Shown: positions 26,101 to 38,069, counted from the stretch's first letter. The stretch: 64,000 nt of DNA from Glycine soja (GCF_004193775.1 NC_041011.1:43097167-43161166); one strand, 5' to 3'. Program-made: numbers and translations. The notes: a model not told the origin generated them from the sequence alone.

Positions 26101-28412
26101 GATGGAGCAGTTGGTTAGTAGACTTGATGTGGCAATGTTCAATGCTATTCTTCGTGAATCCGCTGAAGAGATGCCCATGGATCCTATATCTGACCCCATT
26201 AGTGATTCTAAGGTTCTTCCTATTCCAGCTGGAAAATCAGGCTTTGGGGCTGGTGCACAACTGAAGAATGCTGTGAGTTATGAAACTGAAGTTTTTCTAT
26301 GCATTCTTTCTTCTTTTAAATAACACAATATTAATCATAATCTTTATATATTTTTCTCTGTAAGGCTTACTTCCATTGCACCCACAGCAATATATGCATT
26401 AGGATGATTTTGAGAAAGTTTACTAGCTGATCAAAGATGTAAAAGTATTTTATGATGTTTTAGTATAATTAAGTAAAAACAAACATAATACTATCAGTTG
26501 TTTAATCTTAAAAAAAAATGCTACTGAAACATAGGGAGTGGATATTGGAGACAAACTCTACTTTTTTATACTTTTTTGGGTCAGAAAAAATTTATAGCAA
26601 TTTACAAAGTTTACCATGAAAAAATAAATTTGATGTCTCGAGAGTATATTTTGGATTCATTAACCTCGTTCAAATTTTGAAAGACACTTAAAATTCAAAC
26701 CATTTGAATTTGGATGCATTCATAATTAGCACTAATTTAGCATTATGAAATTCTTTTTTTCTGGGCAGCTCCTCATCTTAAAACATGTCTTTCTCAAGTT
26801 TTGTTTATACATACTCCGTACATTGTGCTTGTAAATTTGTTGCAGGATGGCACAAAAACAAAATTGAATAAATTTTTAGTTATATAATTAGTGATGCAGG
26901 TAGTGCATGTTGGGCGATGAAGTGCTAATAAAATAAAAAATGAATGTAGCAGAAATGAGCATGCTGAGGTGAATGAGTGCGTACACAAGAAAAGAGAGTA
27001 GGAATGAATGTATGTATCCATGAGTGTTATAATAGCATCAACTGAAGAGAAGATGATGGAAACTCGCTTAGTTTGATCTTGTGAGAAGAAGACCAGTAGA
27101 GGCTTCAGTGAGAAAAGTGAATCAAATGGAAGTTAGTCCAATCAAAAAAGGTGGAGAAAGACCTAAGAAAACTTGAGAAACCATCTAGTAAGACCTTCCG
27201 CTAAATGGCTTAACTGAAAATTTGGTTCTTGATAGAGCTTAATTTCATAGTCGTAGATGCATCCATGTAGCCAACTATACCTAATAAAATAAGTTTGGTT
27301 GCAATTCCATGAAGGATGTCATATGTGATGGTCGCTCTCTTGGGTAACTTTTTATTATCTGTACTCAGATTGGTGACTGGTCAAGATGGCTTTCAGATTT
27401 ATTTAGCATTGATGATAGTGACTCACGTGAAGTTATCAATGAAAACAATGAACCCAAATGTGAACCATCCTTCAAACCTTTCCAATTCCTTAATGCATTA
27501 AGTGATTTAATGATGCTTCCTTTGGACATGCTTGCAGATGGGTCCATGAGAAAAGAGGTTGGATCAAACTTCTTTATTGTTGACTTTTCTTTTTTTAATT
27601 TTTTTTAGAAACTAATTCTAAACTTTTATTATGTGAAAAATTCTGCAGGTTTGTCCAAAATTTGGTATATCATTAATGAAACGAGTTGTCTACAATTTTG
27701 TTCCCGATGAATTCTCCCCAGGACCTATCCCTGATGCTGTTTTCGAGGCCCTGGACGAGGTTGGTTAATTTTTAGCATGCTTTTGCTCTGTCTGAGTATA
27801 ACCAATAAATATCATAGGAGTGTCAGCAAAACAGTCCGAAATGCACTCTTTTTAATACATTTTTTTACTATTGGCAAAAATTTAATGAAAATTACAAAAT
27901 CATGACAGAAACTCGGTAAATAAGAAGTGAGGTCTGTATTTTCTAATAAATTTCAAACAATAATAAAAGAATGGGTCTAAAAGAGAGTGTAGAAAGTATT
28001 TTGCTAGCATTTCTCATACGAACCATGGTGTAGGAATGGATTATTGCCATGTCTACATTCTCTGTCCGCCTAAGGATTGTTTTGTTGGATTTTCTTATAT
28101 TAGGATATTGAGGATGATGAAGGGGCCATTACAAGCTTTCCATGCTCTGCTGGTTCCACGTTCTATGAACCACCTCCAGCTTCTTCAGTTGTGGGCATGC
28201 TACAAGAAGTGGGAACCAAAACTTCACTGAGAAGTGGGTCATTTGTGCTCAAAAAATTATATACCAGTGATGATGAACTTGATGAATTGGATTCACCACT
28301 TTCTGCTCTTGGCATGGATGACTCATCACTTTTGTCCAAGGAACTAGTTAAGGGAGGCCGTAAGGTTGTACGATATGAGCTCTTGCGAGAAGCGTGGAAG
28401 ACCAGTGAATGA
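20172..28412 (+). CDS. NT-C2 (EEIG1/EHBP1 N-terminal) domain protein, gar2-related type
   Basis: A large protein of 1107 residues with no established biochemical role. Exons: 20172-20853, 21581-23033, 23682-23880, 24016-24222, 26099-26272, 27369-27557, 27649-27759, 28104-28412. The donor after 20853 is weak and was chosen because only it keeps frame. Residues about 5-158 form an NT-C2 domain (SIQVHYIIHVLEIKPWPP ... PFLYVTIQPFD), which in other proteins is linked to membrane or cytoskeleton attachment. Then come a Ser/Asp-rich acidic stretch, a duplicated low-complexity segment (residues about 328-593), a short coiled coil (ELKAEVEMLQEELREAAALE, from about residue 626), and a conserved C-terminal region from about residue 695 (LTFWFSNLILLRAIV, DLWKRAFKDACERICPL, GDWSRWLSDLF) faintly like a dilute (DIL) domain. 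The organisation resembles Arabidopsis proteins annotated EEIG1/EHBP1 or gar2-related. The DIL comparison is inference. Confidence 0.88.
21880..22677 (+). repeat. In-frame tandem duplication, 2 x 399 bp, inside an exon
   Basis: Copy 1 is 21880-22278 and copy 2 is 22279-22677; they abut exactly with no indel, each encoding 133 residues that start NFERSLQ and end SNQ. By eye there are about 23 base differences (about 94% identity), giving 16 amino-acid changes. Roughly 18 differences are nonsynonymous and 5 synonymous, close to what neutral drift would give. Confidence 0.95.
24893..24908. repeat. (GA)n microsatellite followed by G-rich run
   Basis: A GAGAGAGA run followed by GGGCGGGGGAGGGGGG, in the intron between exons 4 and 5 of the NT-C2 gene. 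Confidence 0.85.
25012..25717. mobile_element. Non-autonomous hAT-like element in NT-C2 intron
   Basis: About 0.7 kb of repeated AGGCTAGCCTGTTTA / TAGGCC / GACCTATTTT-like words. The left end (GGGGTGGAATGGAAATAGGC) and right end (CTATTTCTATCCCTACA) are inverted relative to each other, a TAGGG-GTGGAAATAGGC style seen in dispersed plant hAT-like repeats. There is no coding sequence. It carries a nested 93-bp insertion (25493-25585). The ends are degenerate and no clean target duplication is visible. Confidence 0.5.
25493..25585. mobile_element. 93-bp nested insertion flanked by 13-bp direct repeats
   Basis: ATTCAGCCTTTTT occurs at 25480-25492 and again at 25586-25598. The intervening segment (GGGCAGCTGCAGTCATGG... 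to ...CTCAACCAGCC) has higher GC than its surroundings and an A-run at its left end. The long target-site-like duplication plus an A/T run is the pattern expected from LINE-driven retroposition, for example of a SINE or truncated transcript. Confidence 0.55.
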
Positions 28413-31313
28413 TGTTCCTATCAATGTGTTCTTTTTTTTTTCTTCTTGTATATAATATGTGTATCTAAAATTTAGCCCGATATATTTTGTATTTTTTTTT
28501 AAATAAAAATCTTGGTCTTACAATCTTGTACTTTTTATACCCATAAAAGTTGCAAGGAAGTTCCTGTAATTTGCATTGATGTTTCCTTCCATGACAACTA
28601 CCACTCTAGGCGTATTCTACATCTTAATAGAGTTTTTTTTTTATACTTTTTTTACAGCAGTTTTTTTTTATAACTTAATACTTAATAGAGTGTATTTTAG
28701 AGGAGAATTGAAATCAACTATTTAATTTTTGAGAATATATATACTTTATTAATATTTTAATCAATGGATATAATTTTAGACTTTAGTTTTAAAATTCCAC
28801 TCTTCAATTTTAGAGGACATTATAGTTGCATTCTAGTAGGATGAAGAAATTTGAAAAAATGACCAGAATAGTTTTTTTTTTTGTTTAATTTGAACTTGTA
28901 AACTAAAACTAATTAGGAAAATTGTACCTTGCATGCGTTTTTTTTATATATTTACTGTTTATAATAATAAATAAATTGATGTGACACACAATGTTCTAAA
29001 CACCAACAGAGAGTAGAAAAGCATATAATTATAAAGTTCACCCCTCCTGGTACAACAGAACAACAAAACAAAAGATGAACTCCCGAAACAAACAAGACAA
29101 CCACACACCCAAGACAACCTTCGAACTCCCGAAACAAACAACAACAGCAGAACAAAGATCATACAAGAGAGATTTTATTGGCACATAGCAGACACGAACA
29201 CATGTCACAAATAACACTAAAAACAGAAAATGCATCACTCACACAATTGCCTTAACTTTGTAAACACCCCAAACTTTGTGATTTTATACCATCAATACGA
29301 ATTCTTGTTTGTGTTTCTGATCTAAATCGATGTTTAGCAGTTTTAGAAGTTCAACAGAGATCCAAGTTGTAAAGCCAGAAAGCTTGCAATCTCTTAAAAT
29401 CTCTCAAATTAATTACCTTCGAAAATTTTATTTTTGTTAATTTTTCTCCAAATCTTAAAATCTCTCAAATTAGTTACCTTCAAAAAAGTTATTTTTGTTA
29501 ATTTTTATCCAAATCTTTTTTTTATTTTATTTTAAGAAAATATGATAATACTTATTGCAGTATTAAGTTATTTTATATTTTGGTTAACTTTTAACTTTTT
29601 TTATTAGTTGAAAAACTTGTTTAGTTATTCGGTAAATAAGTTTTTTTTAGTAATTTCTTAGAACATTTACAATGTATAATTGATTGATTGGATGAGTTGC
29701 TTATCTTAATTTTGTAAGTCTTTCAATTCCATGTAACTTCAAGCACTCTACACGAAAATTCATTTTAACGCAGATGTTAAAATGAGTATTTAACTTAATT
29801 TGCAAGTCCTATAATGCTAGAAAAATATGTTATTTATTATATAAATTTGTTAAGTGTAAGTTACTTATATAAGCAACGTCATATCATCTACTCGAGTGGG
29901 AAAAAAGATGCTCTTAGAAGCTTCTAGCGTTTCTTATAATTTTTAATTTTTTATATTTTCTTCTACTTTTATTCTTAATATGTTTATTCATTTTTTCTTG
30001 TTACTTTTTAAAAATAAATCATGATTTTGTGATTTTTTCTGTTATTTTATATTTTTTAACTACTTCAATGATTAATTTTATCAAACACTTATAATTTAAT
30101 AATAGTTTTTCAATTATTAGCTTCCAACTTTCGGTTACTAATTAGTTTTATCGAACATATCCTTAAATGCTAATATTTTCTTTACTAGGAATGCTAGCAA
30201 CATTCTTTTAACATTATCTTTGTAATTGATTGAAATTTTTAAATTAAGAAAGATTCATTAAATGAGGAGAATGACCCATCAAAATAGATTATTTCTCTTA
30301 TAATAAATTTTAATCAATTACGAACAAGAAAGTTTTGCAAAGATGAAAAGAATATTAATCCAATAATTAATACTTATTTTAAAGTTACATAATATCTTAA
30401 TCTACTTAAATAATTGATGATTTTTTAATTTTAAATTCTTTTAAATTAATGATACATCTCTTATCATTATTTAAAATATTTGTTACTTAATTTATACATT
30501 TTAAGTGTATTTTTTAATTTTAAAATCACACATACAATGCACGAGATATGCACATAATATTAAATATTAATTGATTATATAAGTAAGGCTTAATTTTTTT
30601 TATCAATAATCTATAGTAATTCTTTGATTTTTGTCCTCAAGGTTTTAATAGTGCAAATTATATTTTTTAGTATCACGATTATGGAATTTTAATCCCTCCA
30701 TCAATCTTTTATTAAATATTTAACAGATTTTTTTTACATTATAATTATAGGTTGATGACAACAACTAGTATGCATATATGTTTATTCGATTTAATTACGC
30801 TTTTGGTCTCTTTGATATTAGAATTACAAGAGGTTAAAACAATAATCAAGCTAGGTTAGCATGTGTCGGATAAAACTTCAGTTGTCATGTTAATATTTAG
30901 TGTCATGCTAGTACAATATGTCAAAACTAACATACAAATTGACATAAACTAAAATCATATGATTACAATAGATTCAGAACCTAATTTGTGCAATTAGAAT
31001 ATAAGAAACTAAAATTACATAATTATAATACCAAGAAACCAAAAATACAATTAAACTTATAAGTAATTAAAAATAAAGAAGGTAAATTATCTTATCCAAT
31101 CATATCATTACATGAGTAATATGCTGACTATATAATATTTTCTTTACAATTTATTTTGCAAGTAGGGGTAAAAATATAAAGAGGGAGTGTGAAAGTGTGA
31201 CCAATTAAGTGTATTTATATTTTAAAAAATAACATTTTGTTAATTGATTTTTAGGTTTAAGTTTGACACATTACATATATAGCCTACTAATATTTGGCAT
31301 TTTCATATAAATT

Positions 31314-31578
31314 AAAGGGAAAAATATATTTTTGTCCTTATGTTTTTTGTTAAATATGATTCCAGTCTTGTTCTATTAAACTGATTTTTTTTTTAGATTT
31401 AGAAAACATGTAAATTTAGACCTTCCTCCAATTTTGTTTCAGCCAAAAATAGTCACTAAATTTTAAGTTTAAACATGAAAAATGAATAAATTCATATAAT
31501 TTAAAAAATTAAAGGACTAAAAATTAAATTTAACCAAAAGTACAAGTCTACAAGAACTAAAAACATTTTTGATTAAAC
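31314..31578. mobile_element. MITE-like fold-back element (~265 bp)
   Basis: The left end AGGGAAAAATATATTTTTGTCCTT and the reverse complement of the right end (TCAAAAATGTTTTTAGTTCTTG) align. The match continues with gaps through GTTAAATATGATTCCAGTC against GTTAAATTTAATTTTTAGTCC. There is no coding sequence. The end style (AAATATATTTTTGTCC) recalls that of the larger element at 37063-38069. Confidence 0.5.
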
Positions 31579-32390
31579 TATAATGATTATATGATATTTG
31601 ATGAATACTATGGAAAATAATAATTTTGAGTTTGCGTTTCTAAAATTATATTTGTGTTAAAAATTAAAAAAAATAATTATTCATTTAATTTTTATATTTG
31701 TATAAACTTTACGTTTTAGTTCTTATTATTTAAAAATTATTCTTTTTTTTTACTCATGATATTGATATAAAATATCTATTAATTTCACTCTTAAATAATT
31801 TTTATTAATTATCAGATCACCTCCTAAAAAAACTGTTCATTTAAGTCTCTACACATGTTATTTTTTAAAAAAGAAAGATACACATACACGTATTACTTAT
31901 TTTTTAAAGGAAATAATTTTAATCCCCTTTAATTCTTATATATATTTTTCATCACTTTTAGTTCTTAATGTCTAAATTTATAGGAAGTAAAAGAATTAAA
32001 AATAGCATATGTACAAGAACTTAAAGGAATAATTTTTAGTTGCTAAATCTTACACAATAAAAGAAGTTTGAAAAAAAAGGTATAGAGTTGAAATATAAGT
32101 TTTTGTACCAAATGAGTAATTAAAAGAGAAAATATTTATTGAATTCTTTTTTTTCATACATACAATAAAAGATTTTGTTTTCTATACTTTAATTGTAGAA
32201 GATCCGCAATTTGATTAAATCTTTCTTTAAATTGTTTTATGCCAAAAGGTTTATCTAATTATGGATAAACCAAATATTTATTGCTTTGAAAAAATTTAAA
32301 TCCCATTTATGACTCAAAAATAAAAATAAAAACTTAATAACCTATCAAAAAAGAAGAAAAAAAATAAAATGTGACTAGTATATAAAAAGG

Positions 32391-32428
32391 GATTATTATT
32401 GCTATTATTATTATTATTATTATTATTA
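32391..32428. repeat. (ATT)n microsatellite
   Basis: A run of ATT trinucleotides with one GCT interruption, in the AT-rich spacer. Confidence 0.9.
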
Positions 32429-33874
32429 TAAAATATTAGAAGACATGAATCCAGCTAAATTTATCCTAGATTTTTACATGCCAAAAATACTATAGTAATT
32501 ATAGACAAATCTTATTGATATGGAATATTTTGTATATTTTTTATTAACTAATTGATACATTAACTAACTATAAATAATTAAATAATTACAAAAAAATGAA
32601 GTGAAATATAATAATGAAATTAGGGAAAGATAATAATTAAGAAAGAATCCCAATTAATAAATTTATTCTTTTTGAAGGATAGTATATTCCCAAACTTGAC
32701 ATTATGTTTTAGAAAGTTAATTAGTGACAAAGCAAATGATAGAGCGATGTTATCACTCCAATAAATTATTTATTTATTTTTCCTTTTCCACTTATAGTGT
32801 TTATAGTAAATATTAATTGAATAATAATTTAACATTATCATATTTATCTTTTTATTCATTGGAAGAAATATTAAATGCTTTTATATTAGTAAAATATAAT
32901 ATATTTATTTTGTCATTTAATATTTCTGTGTAAAATGATTGAATATTAACAACAAAGTATGGTAAGAAGTTATAATATTACTTTAATTAACTTTATTTTA
33001 CACCTTATTAAATATTTTTTTAATTATTTAAAGTATTAAGTAAATGTTTGTAATTTCAATTGAATAGTAACAGATTTTATCATGCATGCGTATGGCAAAG
33101 AGTAAACAGTGCAATATTTGAGTTTAAAAAGAATTTATTATTAAATAAGAATGAGAAAAAATAATTTATTTTGAGAGTAATTCTTGTTAAAGTTATTCCT
33201 TTCAATAACTCTTTATATATATCAAACTAAATTAATTCAATCATTGAATATTTTGATATTAATTTAACAATCGTACATGTAAAGTTTAAAATAAATCTCA
33301 CATTCGTAGTTATCTAATATTATTGACAATATTTACTTATATATTGATCATGCTTATATGTTTAATTGAATTCATTTAATAAAGAATTAAATTTTGTTTA
33401 CTTTTTTTATAGAAACTTATAGGGTTGACCTACTCAATAAGAATTCTTAACTTAACAATTGAATTAATAAAACTTAGTATGTACATAATTAATGTTATTG
33501 AAAGAAATAACTTTATCAAGATTTACTCTAAACATTCCTTATAAAAAAATTATTATGTCAGTAATGTTTGACTTTTTTTTATCTTATGCACTTAATGTAA
33601 AAATAAAAAATTAATATGATAAATATTATTTTCTTCTTAATTTATTTTTCTTATCTTAGCATTTACTTTTTATACAATTATTTTTTCTTATTTAGAAATG
33701 TAATAAATATTTTAAAAAACATTAATTAAATTATTATTAAAGTAATCAATATTTTTAAAATGCTCATTTATGCAATTAATGTGTTTAAACATTTTTTTTC
33801 ATATAAATGTATCTATTTGAGTGCCTGAGGTACTCATGCTTTGCTTTTTTGTGAATTATTTTCTTCAAAAAATC

Positions 33875-34444
33875 ATGCCCATGAATATGAACAACATTTT
33901 TAACAATAGCAATCAGCCAAGTTTTTTCAACTCTGGACAAGACCCTCACCAGAACAACCAAAATGGTTTTAGGTGTAGATTGTGCAACCATGTTTTCCCT
34001 AGCTACCAAGCACTCAAAGCCCATTTTGAGTCTCATTTTACTCTAGAAAACCCTGCCATTAGAAATCTATTTTCATCAAGTCATGCCAACTCTCAAAGAG
34101 AAATGATTCCCAACCCTTTGCAGCCCAATTTTCCCAGGCCAATGGTGATGCAGGAAACAAGAAACTTTGTCAACAGGAATTTCCAGGCACCACCACAACA
34201 ACCTATGGTCATGCCTCAATATAGAGCAAACCTATTTCCTTGTGCTATCCAGCATAATGTTGCTGCTTCACAACCACTTCAAGGTCCACCAGAGCCACAG
34301 GCTACACAATTTGTCAATAATAATGTTGAAATGGCTCAATTGCTTGCTCCACCAGCAATCCACCAAATGGAGATGGAGGTTTCTCCAATTGATGGAACTA
34401 AGCCATATATCGATCTACTGGATAAACCCATCAACAACAATTGA
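33875..34444 (+). CDS. Small single C2H2 zinc-finger protein
   Basis: An intronless 189-residue protein, a presumptive nuclear DNA- or protein-binding regulator. An Asn-rich N-terminus (MPMNMNNIFNNSNQPSFF) is followed at about residues 30-53 by one C2H2 finger, FRCRLCNHVFPSYQALKAHFESH, with C-x2-C and H-x4-H spacing. The usual plant QALGGH signature is changed to QALKAH. The rest is Pro/Gln/Asn-rich and ends TKPYIDLLDKPINNN. I chose the ATG at 33875; an in-frame ATG at 33821 would add 18 unlikely hydrophobic residues and lies only about 15 bases after a TATA-like CATATAAA. The targets are unknown; the DLLDKP tail is not a standard EAR motif. Confidence 0.8.
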   Translation: MPMNMNNIFNNSNQPSFFNSGQDPHQNNQNGFRCRLCNHVFPSYQALKAHFESHFTLENPAIRNLFSSSHANSQREMIPNPLQPNFPRPMVMQETRNFVNRNFQAPPQQPMVMPQYRANLFPCAIQHNVAASQPLQGPPEPQATQFVNNNVEMAQLLAPPAIHQMEMEVSPIDGTKPYIDLLDKPINNN

Positions 34445-36429
34445 GTTTTCAATCAGAGCTTTAAAGGATTATTTCTTAATTCAGTGTTATTGTGAGTTAT
34501 TTATGATGTTGGTGGTTATAAAAACTACCATATCATGTATGTTTTTAGCTTAGAGTAAAATTGTGTCTTCGATTAAGAGTTTATTTTTATGGGCAATATT
34601 AGCTATTAGTTTTTGCTATGAATTTATCTTTATGTTGAGTCATGTATTAAAAGTGTTGTTGCATTGATTCTCATTTTGGCTTAAAAATGTTAAAGTTATA
34701 GAGAATGAGAAACTTTTTTATTGAATAGAAAGTGTTCATTTGTGTTTTTTTTTATTTTTATAAATGAAGTATTCTTTGCAATTTGTCTTTTCTCTTGGAT
34801 GAATCTTAATTTTAACTTTTATTCAAGGTTTAAATTATAATTACAATCATAATTGAGACGTGGTCACACACAAGCATAAATAATCTCCAAATTCAAGATA
34901 TTTATGATTTAAACCAAAGATGAGTTCAAAATTTAAAATTTATTGTTCCCAATTAATTATTTACAAATGCTAAATAATGATGCAAAGAATTGTGAAGAAG
35001 AAAAAATGTCAATTTTTGTTTTTTAATTATTAATTGACTTAAATATATTTTAAATTTATAATATATTAAAACTTTTATTTTAAATTTTTATCGTTAATTA
35101 AATCATAATATGTTACCACAAAATATATATATAATTAAAAAAAACACATCATCACTTAAATAACAACATCTCAAAAACAAATATATTTAAGTCTTATTAA
35201 TTTTTGTTTACCTCATATGTTCCTTTTTCTTAAGTGAATATTAATTTGCTGACGGATTCTAACGTGTAAGAGTGAAACAAGTCTTGCACGTGCCAGAGAA
35301 AGCTTTTACCGTTTGATTTTCCCCCCCTTTTTTCCTTCTCTTTCACAATTCAGCCTTTATTCTTTTTTCTCTCCTCTTCTCTCCATGGTGGCTGTGGCCT
35401 CACTCTCTTCAAAGTTTGGTGTGCCACTCACAGCGTTGTCCGTCGTTGCACAAATCGCACCCGATTGCCCTGAAATTTGATGCGTCGTCGACCAAGATCC
35501 AACCCAACTGCAGAACATCGTCACAAGATCCAGATCTGGAGGCGTTTCGATATTTCGATTTTTCTTTCTGTTGCATTTTGAGATCCAGATCTCTTGTTGT
35601 TATTGTTGTGGTGTGTTGTCTGGAGAAGAAGGAAAATAAAAATGAAAAAGAAATGAGAGAAAGAAAGGGGGAAGGAAGATTAAGGCTTCTGTTTTTTTTT
35701 TCAGAGGTTGAGATTTGGTTTAATTTTCTGCGATTTATCTATGTTTTGATGCTTAATTCTGTTCATCCAGCCATCGGAAAAAAATGAAACACCGTCGTCC
35801 CACGGTGGCACACGGTGGTCACAGCGCCGATGGGGTAAGAAAGAGGAAGATGAATCCATGGAGGGTTACCGATGCACAGTTAGGAGACTGAGGATGGAGT
35901 AGGCACGACGGAGACAGGAAGAGGGAAGAAATGAGGGGTAAATCTGGTAAAGACACAGAACAAGAGAATAAAAGAAAAAAGAAAAATTTTGAACCACTGA
36001 TTTGAAATCAAACAAATCTAATGGTTAATAGACACTTTAGGATCTCTTTGGCACATTCAAGACGTGTTTGGAATTGCATGCCAGAAAAATTCATCCTATA
36101 TATTGTTTTGGGGTAAACAATATTGCATGCTCTTTTTTATTTAATATTTTAAATTATGACAGCCAAAGCGTGTGTATGAGTGATATCCAATTTCATCGTC
36201 TTAAATAAAATTTTGAATTTAAGTTTTGTTGATAAAAAAATATGATTATAATAAAGAAATCTCACTTTGTAATTTTGATTTTGACTTAAATAAGTCGGTG
36301 ATATAAAAAATAAAAAATATTCATGAAGAGTAAAAATGTTGAGTTTTTGGTTTAGTTAAATCATAATTTTGGTTTTTTTTTAATTTATGATTTAGTTTTC
36401 TTAAATTTTTATTGTAATATTTGATTTTT
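34445..36429. other. Spacer with a GC-richer, leader-like island (35280-35990)
   Basis: 34445-35230 is AT-rich and includes the zinc-finger 3' UTR. 35280-35990 is markedly GC-richer. It starts with CACGTG (35287-35292) and a CT-rich stretch, has an ATG at 35384 that opens only about 31 codons, then GA-rich DNA. The 123-codon frame at 35416-35787 has no recognisable domain. It could be a gene promoter plus leader trapped in a transposon, or a non-coding transcription unit; neither is supported further. Confidence 0.4.
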
Positions 36430-36985
36430 TTTTTAAATTTTTAAACTCTACAATTTTGGTCCATTTGTTAATTTTTATGCGTTGATCGTTATATTATTGG
36501 TGTTGATTGTTTATTCAGATGACTTTACACGTTTAAGATGAATTTATTAAAATAAAAACGTGATTATTGTTTAATTTTAATTAATTAAGTCAACATTAAT
36601 TCAAAAAACAAAGAAAAGTTAAAGAAATTTCGGTATCATTTGCAATACCGACAAAGAGAGCGTGACATCAGGGGTGGATCTGGCCCGGGCTAAGTGGCAA
36701 GTTCATCTATGCAAAAGATTAAGGTTTTGGAAATAGTGGAAAAATAAAATGAAAAAGTTTGGGGGTAGGAGAAGAACAAAACAGAAAGGGGGAAGAAGGA
36801 TATGGAGTCCGGACAATTTCTTTTTTTTTTTTTACTTAAAGTAACAATAATAATATTTATGTTTTAATAAATTTATTTTAAATATGTCAAGTCATATAAA
36901 TAGATGGTCGACAGCAATAATATATTAGTCGAGGTATAAAAATTAACCGAAGGATCAAAATTATAAAGTTTAAAAATTAGGAAAA
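36430..36985. mobile_element. Fold-back element with ~145-bp inverted arms (non-coding)
   Basis: The left arm (about 36430-36572) and right arm (about 36840-36985) are inverted copies. AAATTTTTAAACTCTACAAT, TTAATTTTTATGCG, ATATTATTGGTGT and AATTTATTAAAATAAAAAC on the left align with the reverse complement of the right arm (AATTTTTAAACTTTATAAT, TTAATTTTTATACC, ATATTATTGCTGT, AATTTATTAAAACATAAA). The roughly 265-bp centre is non-coding and GC-richer. It is probably a non-autonomous TIR element; its outer limits are uncertain. Confidence 0.65.
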
Positions 36986-37062
36986 ATTATAATTTAATCC
37001 TGTTGTTATTAATTTAAAATCACATTCGAGTATGTGGAAAAACTTAGCCCTTGAATTTTGTA

Positions 37063-38069
37063 GGCTAAATGCGTTTTTGGTTTTTTATTTTATTTCTTTA
37101 GTTTAATTTTATTCTTTATTTTCTTAAAAAAATTATTTTCATCCTTTATTTTTATCTTTTATTTTTTAAATTAAATCAAAATCATCCTTCTATCAACCTA
37201 AAGTTGAGATAAAGATATTAGCAGAAAAAACCGCTACAAACTGGAATCTTCTTCTTCTTCTACTCCCTCATCCTTCCTCCTTTCTTTTTTCAATCTGCCT
37301 CTTCTCCCTCCGTACTGTGGTTTCTCCTTTCTTTTTTCAATCCGCCTCTTCTTCCTCCACACTGGCAAGTGAATCTATAGAATGGAGCCTAAAAAAATCG
37401 TTTGAAGGTGATTGTATTTCATTCAAGTGCTCTTTGATCACAAAATTGAACTGTGTTTTGTGTTTGGTATCATGACGTTAATGGCTGGCATTGGTGGTGT
37501 TTAAAATGAAAATTTTGATGATTTTTTAATAGATTCCACTGGAGGCTTAAGTGTTTAACCTTAGTAAATATGTGCTTACGAAGTTTATTTATGGGGCAAG
37601 GGTCTGACTTCAATTTTGCATCTCCTTAGCTTGTAATGCTAGAGAATATAGCGTGTAATGCCTGGTGACAGAAATCAACTTTGATTTCTGTTTTTTATAA
37701 ACCCCATTATTTCAATGTGATGCGAGTCTATGAATGGAGCCTAAAAAATCATTTGCATGACTGCATTTGTTTTTTTTTTTTTTATCTGGTTTGGTTTTTT
37801 ACACTGGTACACCGTCAGGCAACAGAGCGAGGAGGAAGGAGAAGGGTGCAGAGGGAGAAGAGGTGAAAGAAGAAACTTACAGTTTGTAGCAGCGATTTGC
37901 AGCTGTTATTATCTTTTTTTTATCTCATTAAAGATGTTAATTATAAGTTGACAAAAGGACTATTTTAAATTGATTAAAAAGATAAATGACTAAAAAGAAC
38001 TTTTAAAAAAATAAAGATCAAAATGAATCAAACAAATATGATAAAAAACCAAAAAAGATTATTTAACCC
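37063..38069. mobile_element. ~1-kb non-autonomous TIR element, Mutator-like
   Basis: The left end GGCTAAATGCGTTTTTGGTT is the inverted partner of the right end, which on the minus strand reads GGTTAAATAATCTTTTTTGG. The arms stay alignable for roughly 200 bp or more, including CAGTTTGTAGC-AGCGATTT (about 37880) against the CCGCTACAAACTGG region (about 37232). The interior is non-coding and contains a 47-bp tandem repeat (37279-37372) and a direct repeat of AATGGAGCCTAAAAAA (about 37381 and 37733). Flanks AATTTTGTA and ATTTTTTAA could be a decayed 9-bp target duplication. The superfamily call rests on the long TIRs only. Confidence 0.65.
37279..37372. repeat. 47-bp tandem duplication
   Basis: CCTTTCTTTTTTCAATC followed by a GCCTCTTCTYCCTCC-like word occurs at 37279 and again at 37326, giving a period of 47 bp with few mismatches. 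It lies inside the left arm of the TIR element. Confidence 0.8.

Larger units (their letters stand above)
28413..33874. other. 5.4-kb gene-free AT-rich spacer with repeat fragments
   Basis: No exon, tRNA or other gene was seen. Contents noted: a short near-direct duplication of GAACTCCCGAAACAAACAA (about 29077 and 29123); a block at 29937-30075 similar to 13685-13815; a fold-back element at 31314-31578; and an (ATT)n run near 32391-32428. A TATA-like CATATAAA at 33800 lies just before the zinc-finger gene. Confidence 0.6.

Noticed and set aside
29041..29145. Near-duplicate GAACTCCCGAAACAAACAA words considered as a repeat array
   Set aside because: Only two copies about 46 bp apart with poor similarity between them; not an array.
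35416..35787. 123-codon open frame in the GC-rich island
   Set aside because: No family resemblance, low-complexity KE-rich middle, no supporting splice context; reported only as part of the island.
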